In this document: positions 47,720 to 60,389 of the stretch, piece by piece
Layout: each line of letters begins with the position of its first letter
Position numbering within the stretch: position 1 is the first letter of the stretch
From: Hydractinia symbiolongicarpus
Taxonomy: Eukaryota > Cnidaria > Hydrozoa > Anthoathecata > Hydractiniidae
NCBI RefSeq assembly: GCF_029227915.1
Contig: NC_079879.1
Coordinates: forward strand, 19,222,001 to 19,286,000
DNA: 64,000 nucleotides
Reading direction: 5' to 3'
The notes under the pieces: model-generated
Seen by the model: only the letters and a program-made list of their open reading frames with translations
Told to the model about the DNA's origin: nothing
The model's database searches: none
Translations under genes and position numbers: made by a program

Positions 47720-50700
47720 GGCGGTATAAGGGGAGTTGTTGTTAATGCTGTCTTCAATGCCTCATTTATGAAAAAACGTACAAAGAAAGAAAGAAGCATT
47801 TTACACCTTTATTTTTGGATAGTACAATTTTAAGTTGTTGTCATTGTGTAAAGTAAACCTATTTAACTAGCTAAAAGAGAACGAAATTTGATGATAAAGC
47901 TGGCTAACCATAATAGTTATTTTTTATCGTGTCTGTTCGATGAGTAACTCACAGCGGCACAATAAATTGGACCGCATCTTCTGAAATGACATCTTCTTTT
48001 TTAGCAATTATTTTGCTGTAGTCGTCCTCATTAATAAATACTGCATCTGAATCTGTCCTCTATTTTTTCTCACTGAATCGGCTGACACAATTGGTATTCA
48101 GGTAATCTGCCCCTATTCTTCCCAGAATGCGTTGCGCAATAATATGAAACTTTAAAATGGGTAATCGCTCTGCTGAAATCTATCTTCCTGATCTTTAAGT
48201 TTTACCTTCCGCCGAAAAATTTTTCCGTAGTAGAAAGAAAAGAGATGATACGAAACAGATAATCACAATGCGTGTGCCCGTAGGACCATTTGAATTTCCA
48301 TTTCAAATTAGAAGTGGAAAATCAAAAATAGTTGATAATTTTTATTTTCAATCGGGAATTGAAAATCAAAATCTTTTGTCGCAGAAAGCCCTGTTCGATG
48401 GCTAGTTCTGCAAGCCGTGCTTTTTCCACCTTTACATTTGAATCTAGCCATTAACTTTGAGATATAATTATGGATTATACATAATTTGCTGCTTGATTTG
48501 CTACCTCTTTGAACTTGTCTTTTTACTTTATCTGTAGAAATTTCATCGGCAAGCTTTTCATCTGGTTTCAGCTACCTATATAGCTGTCAATAAACGACTT
48601 GTTTCTTAATTCTCCAAAAAGTTTATATTCTATACTGTAAGATCTAAAATGCTTGTTTAGTTTACTGGAACTTCATATAAATTGTATAATTATTATTGAT
48701 ATATATAATTATATAGGGTACAACTATTTTCCTAAAAAAGTTACCAAGCTTTTCATCTTAGCCACATATGATAGGTAGGATGTTATAGCTAGATATCTAC
48801 ACAGGGATGATGTGCTGCCCAGCTATGTATTGTTATTTTTGTCACACTCCCTTGCTAATATGCTTTAACTTTTCCATTTAGTATATATTTATAATAAACA
48901 TATTTTGGCTCAACTCAGTGTACTCAGTACTCAGAAATTGTTTATTGTTTTGATTTGTCTGTTTAGACTCATGTTAACATTGTAGATTCATCATTCTTTA
49001 AACATGTTCAAGAAATGATAAACCTACAATACTAAACACAAATTTTTTATTTTTTTGGTTCTAGCATAAACTAATGGTTAAGACACCACTGAACATGCGG
49101 CTGTTCTTACGAGAATGTTTTTGTCACAGGTCACACATTTACATAAATAAAAATATTCAGTAGGTGCAGTGTTGCTCTGTTCTTTAAAAAAATAGATTCA
49201 AGTTGTTTATATTTATTTTTAGCCCTCTTTCAAATTAACTTGACAGAGCAAGATTAGGCCTCTATCAACTACTTTGATAATGCGAATGTTTAACTTGTAA
49301 GGTTATGTTGTCTGGGTTATCCTTAAAAAATAAAACAGCCATTTATTAGTTCTAAGGTCGTCTGTTTATATATAAAACTTTATAAACTTTTTCAGGCCAT
49401 CTGGTTAAGTTATTGTGGTAAATCGATCGAGTATTAAACATATCTAAGGAGGGCTGCCCAGCTTAACTGGCCAAACGTTGTTTCATTGAAAAAACGTTAC
49501 TTGAAACAAATCGTGACCAGTGTATTCTACAACAATTCTCTCTCCTAGCTTATAAAGGAATCATCCCTATCCCCTCAGCAAAAAATGCCTATTGATTATT
49601 ATTTGATTCAAATACATAGTTTCCCATATAAAAAATCTATTGTCCTTGTACAGTAGAATGCTTAAGTTCTGAAACTTAAGAAGTATAACACAGAAGGGGT
49701 TTTTATGTTAATCCTATCAGATTTGTCTCAAAAGAACACCCTTAAAAAAATTATTTTTACATAATTTGTTGATCTTTTGTTGGTCAAAAAATCACAATAC
49801 CCATAGATATACTTGATGTGGAATAACAATCTAGCAATACTTATAAAAATAATATTACTGGCAATACTTATAGAAATATTAATTATTGACAGATCATTTT
49901 GTGAATTTAAAAAACAACAATTATCTGTAGCTTAGCTGCAACTGTAACATTCTTACAGGCCAAAATATTTAAATTCTCAAAGGTACTTATGAGTAAGCAT
50001 GCTTTTACCTTGGGTGATGGCATTTCTCTTGACACAATTTATTAAATACATAACACGAAGACCAGTATTCAGCCTGATACCACCAACCCAACATGCTTAG
50101 TATAACCAAGTCATAATGTTATTCACAGATGTGTTCGAAAATAAAATATATCAATAACAAAGAATAAAGTGTATATATATATGTCAACAATATTGGTTAA
50201 AGTTCCAAAATACTAGCAAAATATAAAACCCAAACCAATCAGCCTTAGCTAACTGAACAAAACAAAGTAAACCACCAAATTTAATAAGCCCAATTGGTAT
50301 AAAATAAATACCATTTCTATTTATTTTACCAAAGTTCATAATTTGCTCATTCGACAATTTAATTGGAGAAATAATATAGGTAAACAAACTATAATGTACA
50401 TCACTTCGCTGGGAAAATAGAATTGTCTCTAAACTAACCTCGTTTTCATGTTAGTATGTTTCTTCCGTCTGTGTATTTTGCGGAATAGAAATGGTTATTG
50501 AAGTCTATTAATACGAAAAACAACATATTGAAAATTAATAATTCAAAACTAGAGAAAGATCAAAAAACAATAATTGAAAATTCAAATACAAATACGTCAC
50601 ACCAATCTCCCCCTCATGGACATCTCAGGTTCCTGTAGTGAAAAAAAAATCAATACAAAGAAAATAAGAATCATTTGGGACGAGATTTACGTCAAATCTA

Positions 50701-51423
50701 TCCTGCTAGATCAAACTTTATTTCACTCGGATGTTAATCGGAAATATTATACCAAAAATAACGCTTTTTAATGTGTTTTATAATAGACTGTTGATGAATG
50801 TCAACATCTTTTTCTGGACCAAAAGGAAGAGTGAACAATATATTTCGCCTCTGATTGGTGTAGTTAAATTTATTAGATTTCTCCCATAAAGTTAATATGG
50901 GATTATTAATAATTAATAAATAAATAGTTGACCTCAAACACTTCTAAGACTAACATAAGCTTCATTCCCAGGACTTTTTGAGCAAATCCAGGAAAATAAG
51001 GATCAACGCAAATGCAATAGCAAACAAAAGTCAAATAACATAAAATATTAACATAAGCTCAGCTCCCTTTAAAATGCTCCTAATAAGACACTCTGTGCAG
51101 GAGTGCAGAGAGTTGGTTAAGAAGAACCTGTAGGTTCATTGCATTAAATGTTTGAAAGAATAGCAGAAAAAAAATTTTGATTTTTGTTTTTCAATTTTTT
51201 TCTCTTCTTTTTGATTTTCAAAAAAAAAACACATTTCAAAATTGATTTTCTACTAAAACTCCATCAACATATACATTGCACATTGTTTCTTGCACATTTT
51301 TGAAAAAAAAAATTATGATAATGTATAAATAAAGTAAAAATAAACCCTGCAATTTAACAATATTCACGCTTTGGCGAGCTAATGGAGTGTACTTAAGCAA
51401 ACACAATAAAAGGAAGGTTATGG
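47720..51423. other. Intergenic region upstream of gene B, unit 2
   Basis: Counterpart of 16490-20056; no gene supported. Contains a ~130-bp segment (about 50201-50330) absent from unit 1, bounded by similar CCAAA motifs. Confidence 0.6.
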
Positions 51424-51452
51424 TTATATTGATATGCGAATGTAACATATGA
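51424..51452 (+). promoter_or_regulatory. Shared upstream block, gene B unit 2
   Basis: Copy of 20057-20085. Confidence 0.5.
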
Positions 51453-51552
51453 ACAATTGTAAACAATAATTACTAACATAATTATTATGTTGCTTTTTGC
51501 GTAATGCATTTTGTCACATACGCAACAAGCAGTTCTCAAGGTCATAAATGAA

Positions 51553-52551
51553 ATGAAGATTTTACTTTTTCTGCTACTGATTTCAACAAAAACATTTTCA
51601 AGTCATTACTACGAGTTAAAAACAGTAGCATCATCATCTGTGGCGGTAAAACACAATACGTTGATAGTGGAATGTATTTTTTATTGCAAGAAATTCGATT
51701 CATTTGCAACGGTGATAGAAGAACGAAAAACATTTGACGATTGTTATTGTGTAAAAGAAAAAGATGAAACCAACGACGATTTAAACGATTTCAACACAGA
51801 TATTATACTGAAGCCCATAAGTTAGTAGCCTGAATTTATAACTTATTTATTCAATCATTTCTTTAAAGGAAACAGTAGTATAATAAGCGTTTAAACCAAT
51901 ATTTTCTCTATAGTAAATACAATTGCCAAGAGAAACGCTCATGCGCGTTAGATAAATGGGCAGGAAACTAGTTGGCTTTTTGGCCTCATTTCCAGTAATT
52001 ATTGTTTTACACGCAGTCATATATTATTATAGTTAGAATCTGTGCAACTGTCTGCCCTTGACACTAAATAATTTGGGATAGAATAATAATATAAAAAATG
52101 TCTCTTCTCAGAAAAATCTAACAATTCTAAAGTTACATCACTTGATTTAGATGAAATCAATTTGTCACAAGGGAGACAGTCGTGGCATTCATCAGCGTTG
52201 ATGCATATGTACTCTTCAAGAGCTTTTGATGGAAAATGGCTTACATGTCAACATACAGATAGCCAATTACCTAACGCATGGATTAAAGTTGGCTTGACAA
52301 AACCGAGTGTCATCACGCGTGTCGAAGTATATATTGCCATGTTATTTGGCAGTAAATTAAAGGGTGCCAAAATAGAAGTTTCATCTTCATTTAATATGAC
52401 GCAAAATTATCAAGTTTGTGCAAAGATGGAAAGTACTTTATATTATCAAACTTTTACATGCGAGAAAACTACTGTGGAACGGTACGTTCGATTAAGTCAG
52501 CAGGATTATTTAAATGTGTGTGAGATGCATGTAATGGGGTATTACTACTAG
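51553..52551 (+). CDS. Gene B, unit 2: secreted fucolectin-like protein
   Basis: Exons 51553..51820 and 52151..52551 give 222 aa, intact. The alternative acceptor 39 nt upstream (exon start 52112) is also conserved and in frame. Exon 2 has three replacements and two silent changes relative to unit 1. One replaces the Gly of the otherwise invariant GRYVRL with Glu (ERYVRL), a position kept in A, B unit 1 and the C relic. Signal peptide and all eight mature cysteines are kept. Confidence 0.85.
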
Positions 52552-53912
52552 CTGCACAACTAATTGATAATTGAAAGAATAATTTGATTATATTAAGATC
52601 AGTATGCTTAAAGAGTTTGTTATAATAACTATTCTTAGCAGGCTGGGGGTAGCCGTAACAGATTTCACTGCGGATTTTTTTAAGAATCTCAAGAAGGCAA
52701 CAAACATGCATAAATTTCCCCATTAGTCAGCTATGTTTGAACAAGTTTCTTGTTATGCTAGATAAAATCCGTCTATGAAATGTTCATAATATTTTAAAGG
52801 GATGAACGTGTTTATTTCGGCTTTCAGGGTTAAAATACGCTGAAGGGTGAACATTTTTTGCGCGACCTCGTGTTAAGAGGTTTGTTTACATTAAATAACA
52901 AAATGTTGTGCTCAGCCACAGATGGATGCGCTGTATGATTTAATTAAATTTCCAAATACGTGTTAGCAAATTAATAAAAAAGTTAAAAATATACCTCATT
53001 GTTTTTCTTAGAACCCAGGTAAACTCTCAAACAGGGAAATGTTGTTGATTAGAAACTAGTCAATAGCCCGTATAAATTTCATAAAAATTGCAGTAAAATT
53101 GTTAAGAACATATCGTTTTTGCTATTGTGGACAAAAAAAGTATTAAAAACACTAGTGGAAACACGTGGAAAAGTCCATTCAAAGAGAAAAACAGTGGAAA
53201 AGATCCGTCGTTTAAATTTTGTAATTTTATGCGATATATTTAGAGCATTTATAACATAGCTAAACCAAAAGGGGGGAATTATCACTAACAAAAGGTTGAA
53301 TTTCCTTTAAATGGTTCTTAAAATCATCAGAAAAGCACCATGCATCTTCAGTTTCTTCATTTGGGGTTCATAAAAAGAACGAAAAGAGTGCTTGAACATA
53401 AAAGTTCAAAACAAACAAATTCTGGAAATTTAGAGTCATACAAACTACTCAACCCTGAGTGGTTTGGTTGGCACTTTAAGAAATGATACACGCAGAATAC
53501 GCGTTTTAATATTATTGTTTTTGAAATTTACGAGTTGTTAAAGGGTTTGAGTCTAGTGTAGCCAATCTAATCCTTACGTAGCACATTCACATTTAAGTCT
53601 ACAAATCCAAAACAAGTTTAGACACTTTAGCATTAATTAGTTATTGTCCATGGAAGTTATTTGAGACCACAGGGTCCTTTAAAGCCATCCATGACTTCAG
53701 CAATTACTCATCCGACCAGGGAAAGAGGTTGCAATCTTTGTAATTTTGTAACTTTTAACGTTTTATTTAGGTAAGATATTTTTGACATCCCAACTCAGTC
53801 AGACTATTATAAATCTTACATTGTTAAAATAAAAACAACAAATGTTTCTAAAAGTATATATATTACATCCTAATGTAATAATCGTGAACTCTTTAAATTG
53901 ATTTAAAGTTAG
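52552..53912. other. Intergenic region, no gene seen
   Basis: Counterpart of 21179-22515; contains a ~30-bp private insertion near 53690. No supported gene. Confidence 0.6.
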
Positions 53913-54590
53913 AATGGTGAAAACAACTGTTTCATTACACCTGAAGATCATAAAGACAACTTTCATTATAATCAAAAAACCCGTCTCATAAACCCCGCAA
54001 AAAACGAACTAGGAAGAATCAGTAAAATCATATTAGAAAGCTCAATAAAGCTAAAAAGAGAGTTTAAATTTAAACCAATGGAAAAGCACTGCCAACGTTA
54101 TCGATTGGTTTATAAAGATTAAAAACAAAAAGGCGCACAAATTCATGATGTCTGACATCAAAGATTTCTACCCTACAGTTAATATTAACATTGCTGAAAA
54201 ATGCAATTAATTTTGCTACCGGTATATCCAAACTAACAAACTAAAAAATGGAAATTATTCACCATGCAAAAAAATCATTGCTATATAATAAAGGAGGAAA
54301 ACTTTCTGATGTCACAATTGGTGCTTTCGACGGAGCAGAAGTATGCGAATTGGTCGGTTGCTTTCTTTTGGACACTTTAGCCAAAAAGTCTGATAAGAAA
54401 ACCATCGACTTATACAGGGACGATGGCCTTACGGTTTTCAAAACAACAGTGGTCCGGAGAGTAAAAGAACAAAAAAAGACTTCCAACAAAACATTTAAAG
54501 GTCATGGTCTAGATATCATAATTTAATGCAACATGAAAAATTGTCAACTACCTCGTTCTCACACTAAACCTCGTCTCCAGATTTCGTATC
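53913..54590 (+). pseudogene. Reverse-transcriptase fragment (YRDDGL family), unit 2
   Basis: Copy of 22516-23175. From 54248 one frame is open for 92 codons and carries FDGAEVCELVGCFLLDTLA and LYRDDGL, where unit 1 has an extra in-frame stop. Upstream pieces (RLINPAKNELGRISKIIL, SDIKDFYP) are in other frames. It is a degraded retroelement fragment. Confidence 0.7.
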
Positions 54591-54708
54591 GTCTCCACAT
54601 TGTGTCAGTTTACTTGTTTACAGATAAAATAGAAGTAACAACCATGCAACTCAAAAATTCGCACTATAATGAAATAATGGAGTTAAGTTGAACAAATTGA
54701 TAAAATGA

Positions 54709-54737
54709 GATATTGATATGCGAGTGAAACACATGCA
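54709..54737 (+). promoter_or_regulatory. Shared upstream block, gene C unit 2
   Basis: GATATTGATATGCGAGTGAA followed by ACACATGCA, one base different from unit 1. Confidence 0.45.
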
Positions 54738-54807
54738 TAAGTGTAACCTGTTATTACAGATATATTATTATTTTTTTTTTTTTTTGCATTAACCATTCCT
54801 AAGTAAA

Positions 54808-55571
54808 ATGAATATTTTATTCATTCTATTGGTGGTTTTAACAAAAAAAATCTGCAAGTCATTGCTACGAGCAGAAAACATCCTCATCATCATTTGTGAC
54901 GGTAAAACACAATACGTTGATAGTGGTATGTGTTTTTTATTGCAAAAAGTTTGATTCTTTTGCAACGGTGATAGAAGAACGAAAAACATTTGTTGATTGT
55001 TATTGTGTGAAAGAAAAAAACCAACGTGAAACCAACGTGAAACCAACGATGATGTAATCAGCTCAACTGAAAATGTTGTCTTAAAACCGATAGGTTAGAG
55101 GCTACGCTTTAATTTGTAACATGTTAATTCGAAAGCAAATAAACAACCTTTGTAAATTAAGCGTTCTACCTAAAAATTCCGCCTGGCAAATCTCTTGCAA
55201 AAACATAGTTCTTGCAAGCTATATTCCCACAAGCTAGAAGGGCAAGAAGCCTCCAGCCACTAGGATTAGTGTCTTTCCTTTGTTTTATAGTGTATCTGCA
55301 ACCTCTAAAGTCTGTCGCTCATAAAAAAAATTAGATCTCCTTGACGTTATGAATAAATAAAAAAGTTTCGGTTTTACATCTTGGAATTCATCTGCAGTAA
55401 ATCATATGTACTTTTCAAAAGCTTTTGATGGCCCATTCCTTACATGTCAGCAAACAGATAACCAAATATATAACGAATGGATCAAAGTTGACTTGACAAA
55501 ACCAAGTATCATCACACGCGTCAAAATAATAAGTCCAACTTTACCTAGTAGCGTTATAGGTAAGGCTGTGA
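54808..55571 (+). pseudogene. Gene C, unit 2: fucolectin-like pseudogene truncated at both ends of exon 2
   Basis: Exon 1 (54808-55093) keeps the correct signal-peptide start (MNILFILLVVLTKK). It then has one extra A in the AAAAAAAA run, and a duplicated CCAACGTGAAA-like stretch near 55020. Exon 2 survives only as about 55378-55571. Its 5' part, including the acceptor and the LSQGK codons, is deleted. Its 3' half is replaced by unrelated sequence after AVITV's first codons. The first-exon lesion differs from unit 1, so the two copies decayed separately. Confidence 0.8.
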
Positions 55572-56165
55572 CCTAACATTGTTGTATGAGTTATTATTAG
55601 AAAATTTAGGAACCACAGTCGGTACGCTATAAAAGATAGAGAACATGTGTTTATTGAAAGACATTACGAGAATATTCTGTCAGTAATCATATTACTTTGG
55701 CTTGGAAAGTTGCATAATTCTTAGAAAATGCAAAGTAAATTCGGATCATGGGCTTAAACTTTTACTTGAGTAAAGTAGTCTTTATGAATAGTGATTACGA
55801 CTTTAAATTGTACTAACGTCAACCTACAATTAGGTGGAAACATTTGAAAGTTTTGTAAATAACATGAAAGTTGAAATTCTCAGTTATATGTTGTAAGTTG
55901 CATCATGTTTATTAAAAGACGAAACCTTTTTTTTTGCAAATGCAGGCAAGGAAATCATTTGCATCTTTTTGGGGGTCGGTAGCTCAGTCAATAGAGCATT
56001 CGATTTAAGAGGTTGTGTGTTTAATCCCAACATTGTCAGTCCGTTATCTACATACAATTCACTACGTTTTGCTGAGAATAATTTCCGTAAGTTGTAATGA
56101 ATGCATAGCTAGGTATTATAAAATATTTGAGTTAAATTTTGTTGATTATTAATTTCATTGTATAT
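55572..56165. other. ~600-bp segment private to unit 2 after gene C
   Basis: Replaces the end of C exon 2 and the following ~420 bp found in unit 1. Colinearity resumes at GTGTATGTATATGCATGATT (near 56170; near 24780 in unit 1). It contains a tRNA-like sequence but no gene. Confidence 0.6.
55972..56040 (+). repeat. tRNA-like sequence, probable SINE head
   Basis: GGTCGGTAGCTCAGTCAATA followed by GAGCATTCGATT forms a good tRNA A box and D arm. GTGTTTAATCCC is a weakened B box. The acceptor stem does not pair convincingly, so a tRNA-derived SINE or tRNA relic is more likely than a working tRNA gene. Confidence 0.5.
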
Positions 56166-56854
56166 ATTGTGTATGTATATGCATGATTTTGTGATTGTTA
56201 TTCTACAATATTTGGTAAAAACAATGCACAATGCAAACTGTCCACGATTTAACTGTGTGACTTGGTACATGATCATTAAATTAACCTGCAGTTGAGATAT
56301 GATTAATGCTGATACTTTAACTATTTACGTGTACTTCCTGTCTTCTTTTTTTTAAAAAACAAATCTGACATTGTAAAAATAATGTGAAACAGCAAGTCCA
56401 TGTGTGATACACGTTTTTTTTTCAGAAAACAGTCTAAAAGGCTTTATTCAACCTGAAGGTGTTTTTTGCTTAAATAAGGAAAAATAAGGAATGTCAAGTC
56501 AAGGCTGAACCAATTGTTTGGTTTTCTTACAAGAAAAATGTGCAGAATGTATACCAGTTGATAGCATTTGTACATTTTTTTAGCTGCTTAAAAAAACTTA
56601 TGTTAATAATCATATGTTATTTAGTAGCGACCTTCTTACAGGATGATTTGTTCTTCTAATAATATATTGTATGTAGTTATATTCCGAAAATTTGATACAT
56701 GAAAATATGGTTATCTATAAACAACTTCAGACTAATTATTCCTTCCCCATGCATAAAAACAGAGGTTATGCAAATTTATGTAGTCCCCTGCCTTTTAGGA
56801 TGCTTTATGCATGGGCGTAGTAGCACAAAACTTAAACGAGTTTCTACGTATCAA

Positions 56855-58055
56855 ATTGGGTGATGTCCGTGGGCGTGGTATCAACATTAAAATCATGCTA
56901 ATATAGTTTGTGAAAAGACTAAAAGTTTTTTGTACTATTTAATTTAAAATTTGTTTGCTACAACTATTTGCAAAGCTATTTACTCCATTTTTGTTTTAGT
57001 TAGAAAATTTCCGCATCCAATAACAATTTGGTTTTGATTATTAATAAAAACCAATCAATTTTGAGTAGTTTTTGATGAAGCATATTTTATGCGCTAAACT
57101 ACCAATATTTTAAACTTTCTAACAAAAAAAATTAAATGGAAAAACAGGTTTCTTTAAAAGAAATTTAAAACATGTTCCTCCTTTTTCTATCCTTATCCTA
57201 TATCATAATTTTTTTCAGCAATTCATTGCGTTATATTCAAACTTATTTACGTAAAGAGCAACGGATTGGTGTGCGTGTTTTCTTATTTTTTAATTTTTTT
57301 TTAGGTTTTTCGACGGTACGGCACAATTTTATTGCATTTAACTGATGCAAATATACTTGATAAGATTAGCAAAGCCATTACAATGCGCTTAAATTTTTTA
57401 AGTTGCTTTTTACTTCTCAGGTAACTAGAAATCACTTAAGACCAAAATGGAATCATTTTCCTATAGTCGGATCAACCCAATCGTGTTAGAACAGATGGGT
57501 TCATGAAGTCGTCAAAAAAAACGTTTCCAATATTTATTCAATTGTTTGGCAAAAGCACACCATTTCCACTATTCCATTTTTTCAAGTGACAGTCTACCAG
57601 TGATAAACAATTCGATGTTTCCAAACTTTTGCAGAAAGACAAAAACCAACCACGAAAACACAAACGAGACTGCAATCTATGTCAGTTTGTGATTGGCGCT
57701 ATATCTACCAAGTTATCTTTGAAAATAAGACATTGGTTTAGAAGAGGGCATTTTGACCTCACGACTCATTTAAACGTCAAGCTGAATAGCGTTTAAAGTG
57801 TTCTCCATTAGCTCCTATTAAAAATCTTATATTGTCTTTTTTGCGTGTTAGCAAAAAACACCTTCATAACAATTTACATATTGAATAGATTTAAAAAAAA
57901 TCCTTAATTTAAAGATTGGCACTACGGGAGAGTAAACTTAAGAAAATGTGATAAAATAAGATATTAATATGTGAATGGGACATATGCAGTCGTTATTATG
58001 GCTATATAATGATTTTTTCCCCTGTAAATCACACAACGCGGAAAGAGTTGAGAAA
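56855..58055 (+). repeat. ~1.1-kb upstream block of D, unit 2
   Basis: Copy of 25462-26608 and homologous to 60390-61523. A CTCAGGTAACTAGAAATCAC stretch near 57416 is present here and in the A flanks but missing from D unit 1. Confidence 0.75.
57960..57988 (+). promoter_or_regulatory. Shared upstream block, D unit 2
   Basis: Identical to the block at 26513-26541. Confidence 0.5.
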
Positions 58056-58323
58056 ATGAAGATTTTACTCATTCTATTACTGGCTTTAACAAAAAAATCT
58101 GCAAGTCATTACTACGAACAGAAAACAGTAGCATCATCATTTGTGGCGGTAAAACACAATACGCTAATAGTGGAATGTGTTTTTTATTGCAAGAAATTTT
58201 ATTCTTTTGCATCGGTGCAAGAAGAACGAAAAACTATTGATGATTGTTATTGTGTAAAAGAAAAAGAAGAAACCATTGACGATTTAAACAGCTCAAATAA
58301 CGATGTTATTTTAAAACCAATGG
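58056..58323 (+). CDS. D, unit 2: orphan first exon of a fucolectin-like paralog
   Basis: Intact 268-nt exon 1 with signal peptide, CVFYC and CYC (the second pair restored relative to unit 1) and a G|GTTAGT donor. No exon 2 was found before gene A of unit 3. Keeping an open exon 1 in both units despite loss of exon 2 leaves room for splicing into a neighbour, a short secreted product, or simply recent loss. Confidence 0.6.
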
Positions 58324-58863
58324 GTTAGTCTATTTAAATTATAATTTTTATTTTAATTATTTCTTTCAAAAAAATTGCTTGTGAATTACGCATTTCACCA
58401 GCATTTTTTTTATAAAAAAGCTCTTGTCTAGAAAAACTCCTCACCCCAATCCAGATCTTGTCATTTTTTCCCTTTTGGTCAAAGTTTTTCGATCATTATC
58501 TTTGAGTTTGTTCCATTAATTTTTGAAGGTGCCACTAAAGATTCGGGGTCGTGGAAACATTTTTCATGTAATTAAAACAAAAAAATTGCTGTTTCAAGCA
58601 CATGATTTTTTCCCCGTGTCGTGTGGGTGCTATTTTATGAAACAAATTTGCATGTAGCTAGAAAGAAAGATGGCGTTTGTAAAAGAAACGTGGTAGTAGC
58701 ATCAATAGGAATTTTTCTTGATAAAGGAAAAGAAACGAAAAGTTAAGTAATAGGCTTCATTTTGGACAAGACCATGGTTGCTTCGCCGACAAATAGATGG
58801 AAGTTACTATAATTTGTTTAAAGAGCCAAAAAAAATTCAATAGGTTTTAAAGATTATTTGATA

Positions 58864-59112
58864 ATGGACGTTAATCATATTGATGAGTTGCTTCATCCTC
58901 TTACCCCAATCTTTTAAAAATAAGATACCAACATAAAAGAATGTATAAGGTCTGAGGGTTTGTGCTGCATTGCATTAAGATATCTTGGAAGCAGTGAATT
59001 ATTCAGATCTTTGGAATGCCAATTCCGGATTAGTGAAAAAGCAATATTTTATATAACTCAAGAAGTGTGCGCTGCTATTATAGTTTCGAAAAACATTACT
59101 TTAAGACGCTGA
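58864..59112 (+). pseudogene. HARBI1-like N-terminal fragment, unit 2
   Basis: Copy of the fragment at 27512-27760, with a TAA near 58915 breaking the frame. The left Harbinger end seen at 27031 is deleted here. Confidence 0.65.
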
Positions 59113-60389
59113 AAATAACAGAACACCCTTCTGTTATGGAGATAGCGGAAAAGTTTTATCATCGGTGGAATCTTCCAAATGGATTGGGTTAAGTGGACGG
59201 AAGGCATTTTGTTCTACAACAACCAAAGAATTCTGACTCACATTATCTATATAATATACGGTAGTTCACGGCCCGACATTTAGACTGCGCATTCGCAAAC
59301 TTTGTATACGTTATTTTCAAATTCAGTATGGCCTTGATCGCGTGAGGTTTTTTTAACTCTGATCAATTTTTAAATACACGATTAAAATTGCTGACTCAGG
59401 CTTTTATTCACAACGTAGAACACTTCTTTCAAACTTTTTCGTTGTGGTGACCGGAATCAACCGGATGCAGATTTCTACCAACTTATTGTATGGTTTGCTA
59501 CCAGGTGCAAACTTTAGCTACCTAGCTAATATAGGTATAAACAGATCGCTAGCGATGATTGTCAACATAATTTTGTCTTTATAATATGTTCTTATTTGAA
59601 ATGGTTGGGGTTAGCATCCATATTGAAATCACCATAAGAGTGGCCGCCTTTTTAAGGTTGACGTATGGTTCTTTTAGTTGCCATGCATTGACGTTTTTGG
59701 CGTAGGTAGGCATATATAAGAAAAAAACGTCAAAAATTGCGGCCTCTATGGCAGAGTACGGGCGCTGTTGCTAATTTTAAAAAGGCTATCATTGAAAATT
59801 TGTTTTCGAATCCTCCAACCAACACAGCATAGATAACCTGGATCAATAAGATAGGTTTTTATCTTAGAGGACAATCAAGCTGACGGGTCGAACCGACTTA
59901 TTCTTGTGAGGACTTCAGAGCACGAACATGACCCATTTTCAATGGTAACACCAGCAGGTTGGAACAAATTTGCTGCTTGCCTACGCTACCCTTAATACTG
60001 CTTGTTTTCTGTTACTTAACTGACTTTAAAGATCATTTTACTAACCTAACAAATTTTACCTAAAAATATCTTAAAAATTTTATTGACGTTGGATAAACAT
60101 GGCTTTAGTGAAACGATTCTTCGAGTTAAGGAGACCAACATGCAAAATACAGACCTAGATTGTCTTATTGTTGTTGTATAGCAAACGTTTAAATATATTT
60201 TCAGCAAAAATCCCCTATCTGGTGTATAGTTTTTTATTTTATTTTTTTTACAGGGAAATACAAAAGAAGGATGACGAGATATGAGCATACACACAAAAAA
60301 GTGTTATTCTAATTGGTGTCAATGTTTTGCTTTTAACTTCTGAAGGACTTAATTTTATACTTGACGATCATTAACATTTAGTGCGAAAT
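59113..60389. other. Intergenic region, no gene seen
   Basis: Counterpart of 27761-29040; no supported gene. Confidence 0.5.

Noticed and set aside
55972-56040. Functional tRNA gene
   Set aside because: A box is good, but the B box is degenerate and the acceptor stem does not pair; read as SINE-like.
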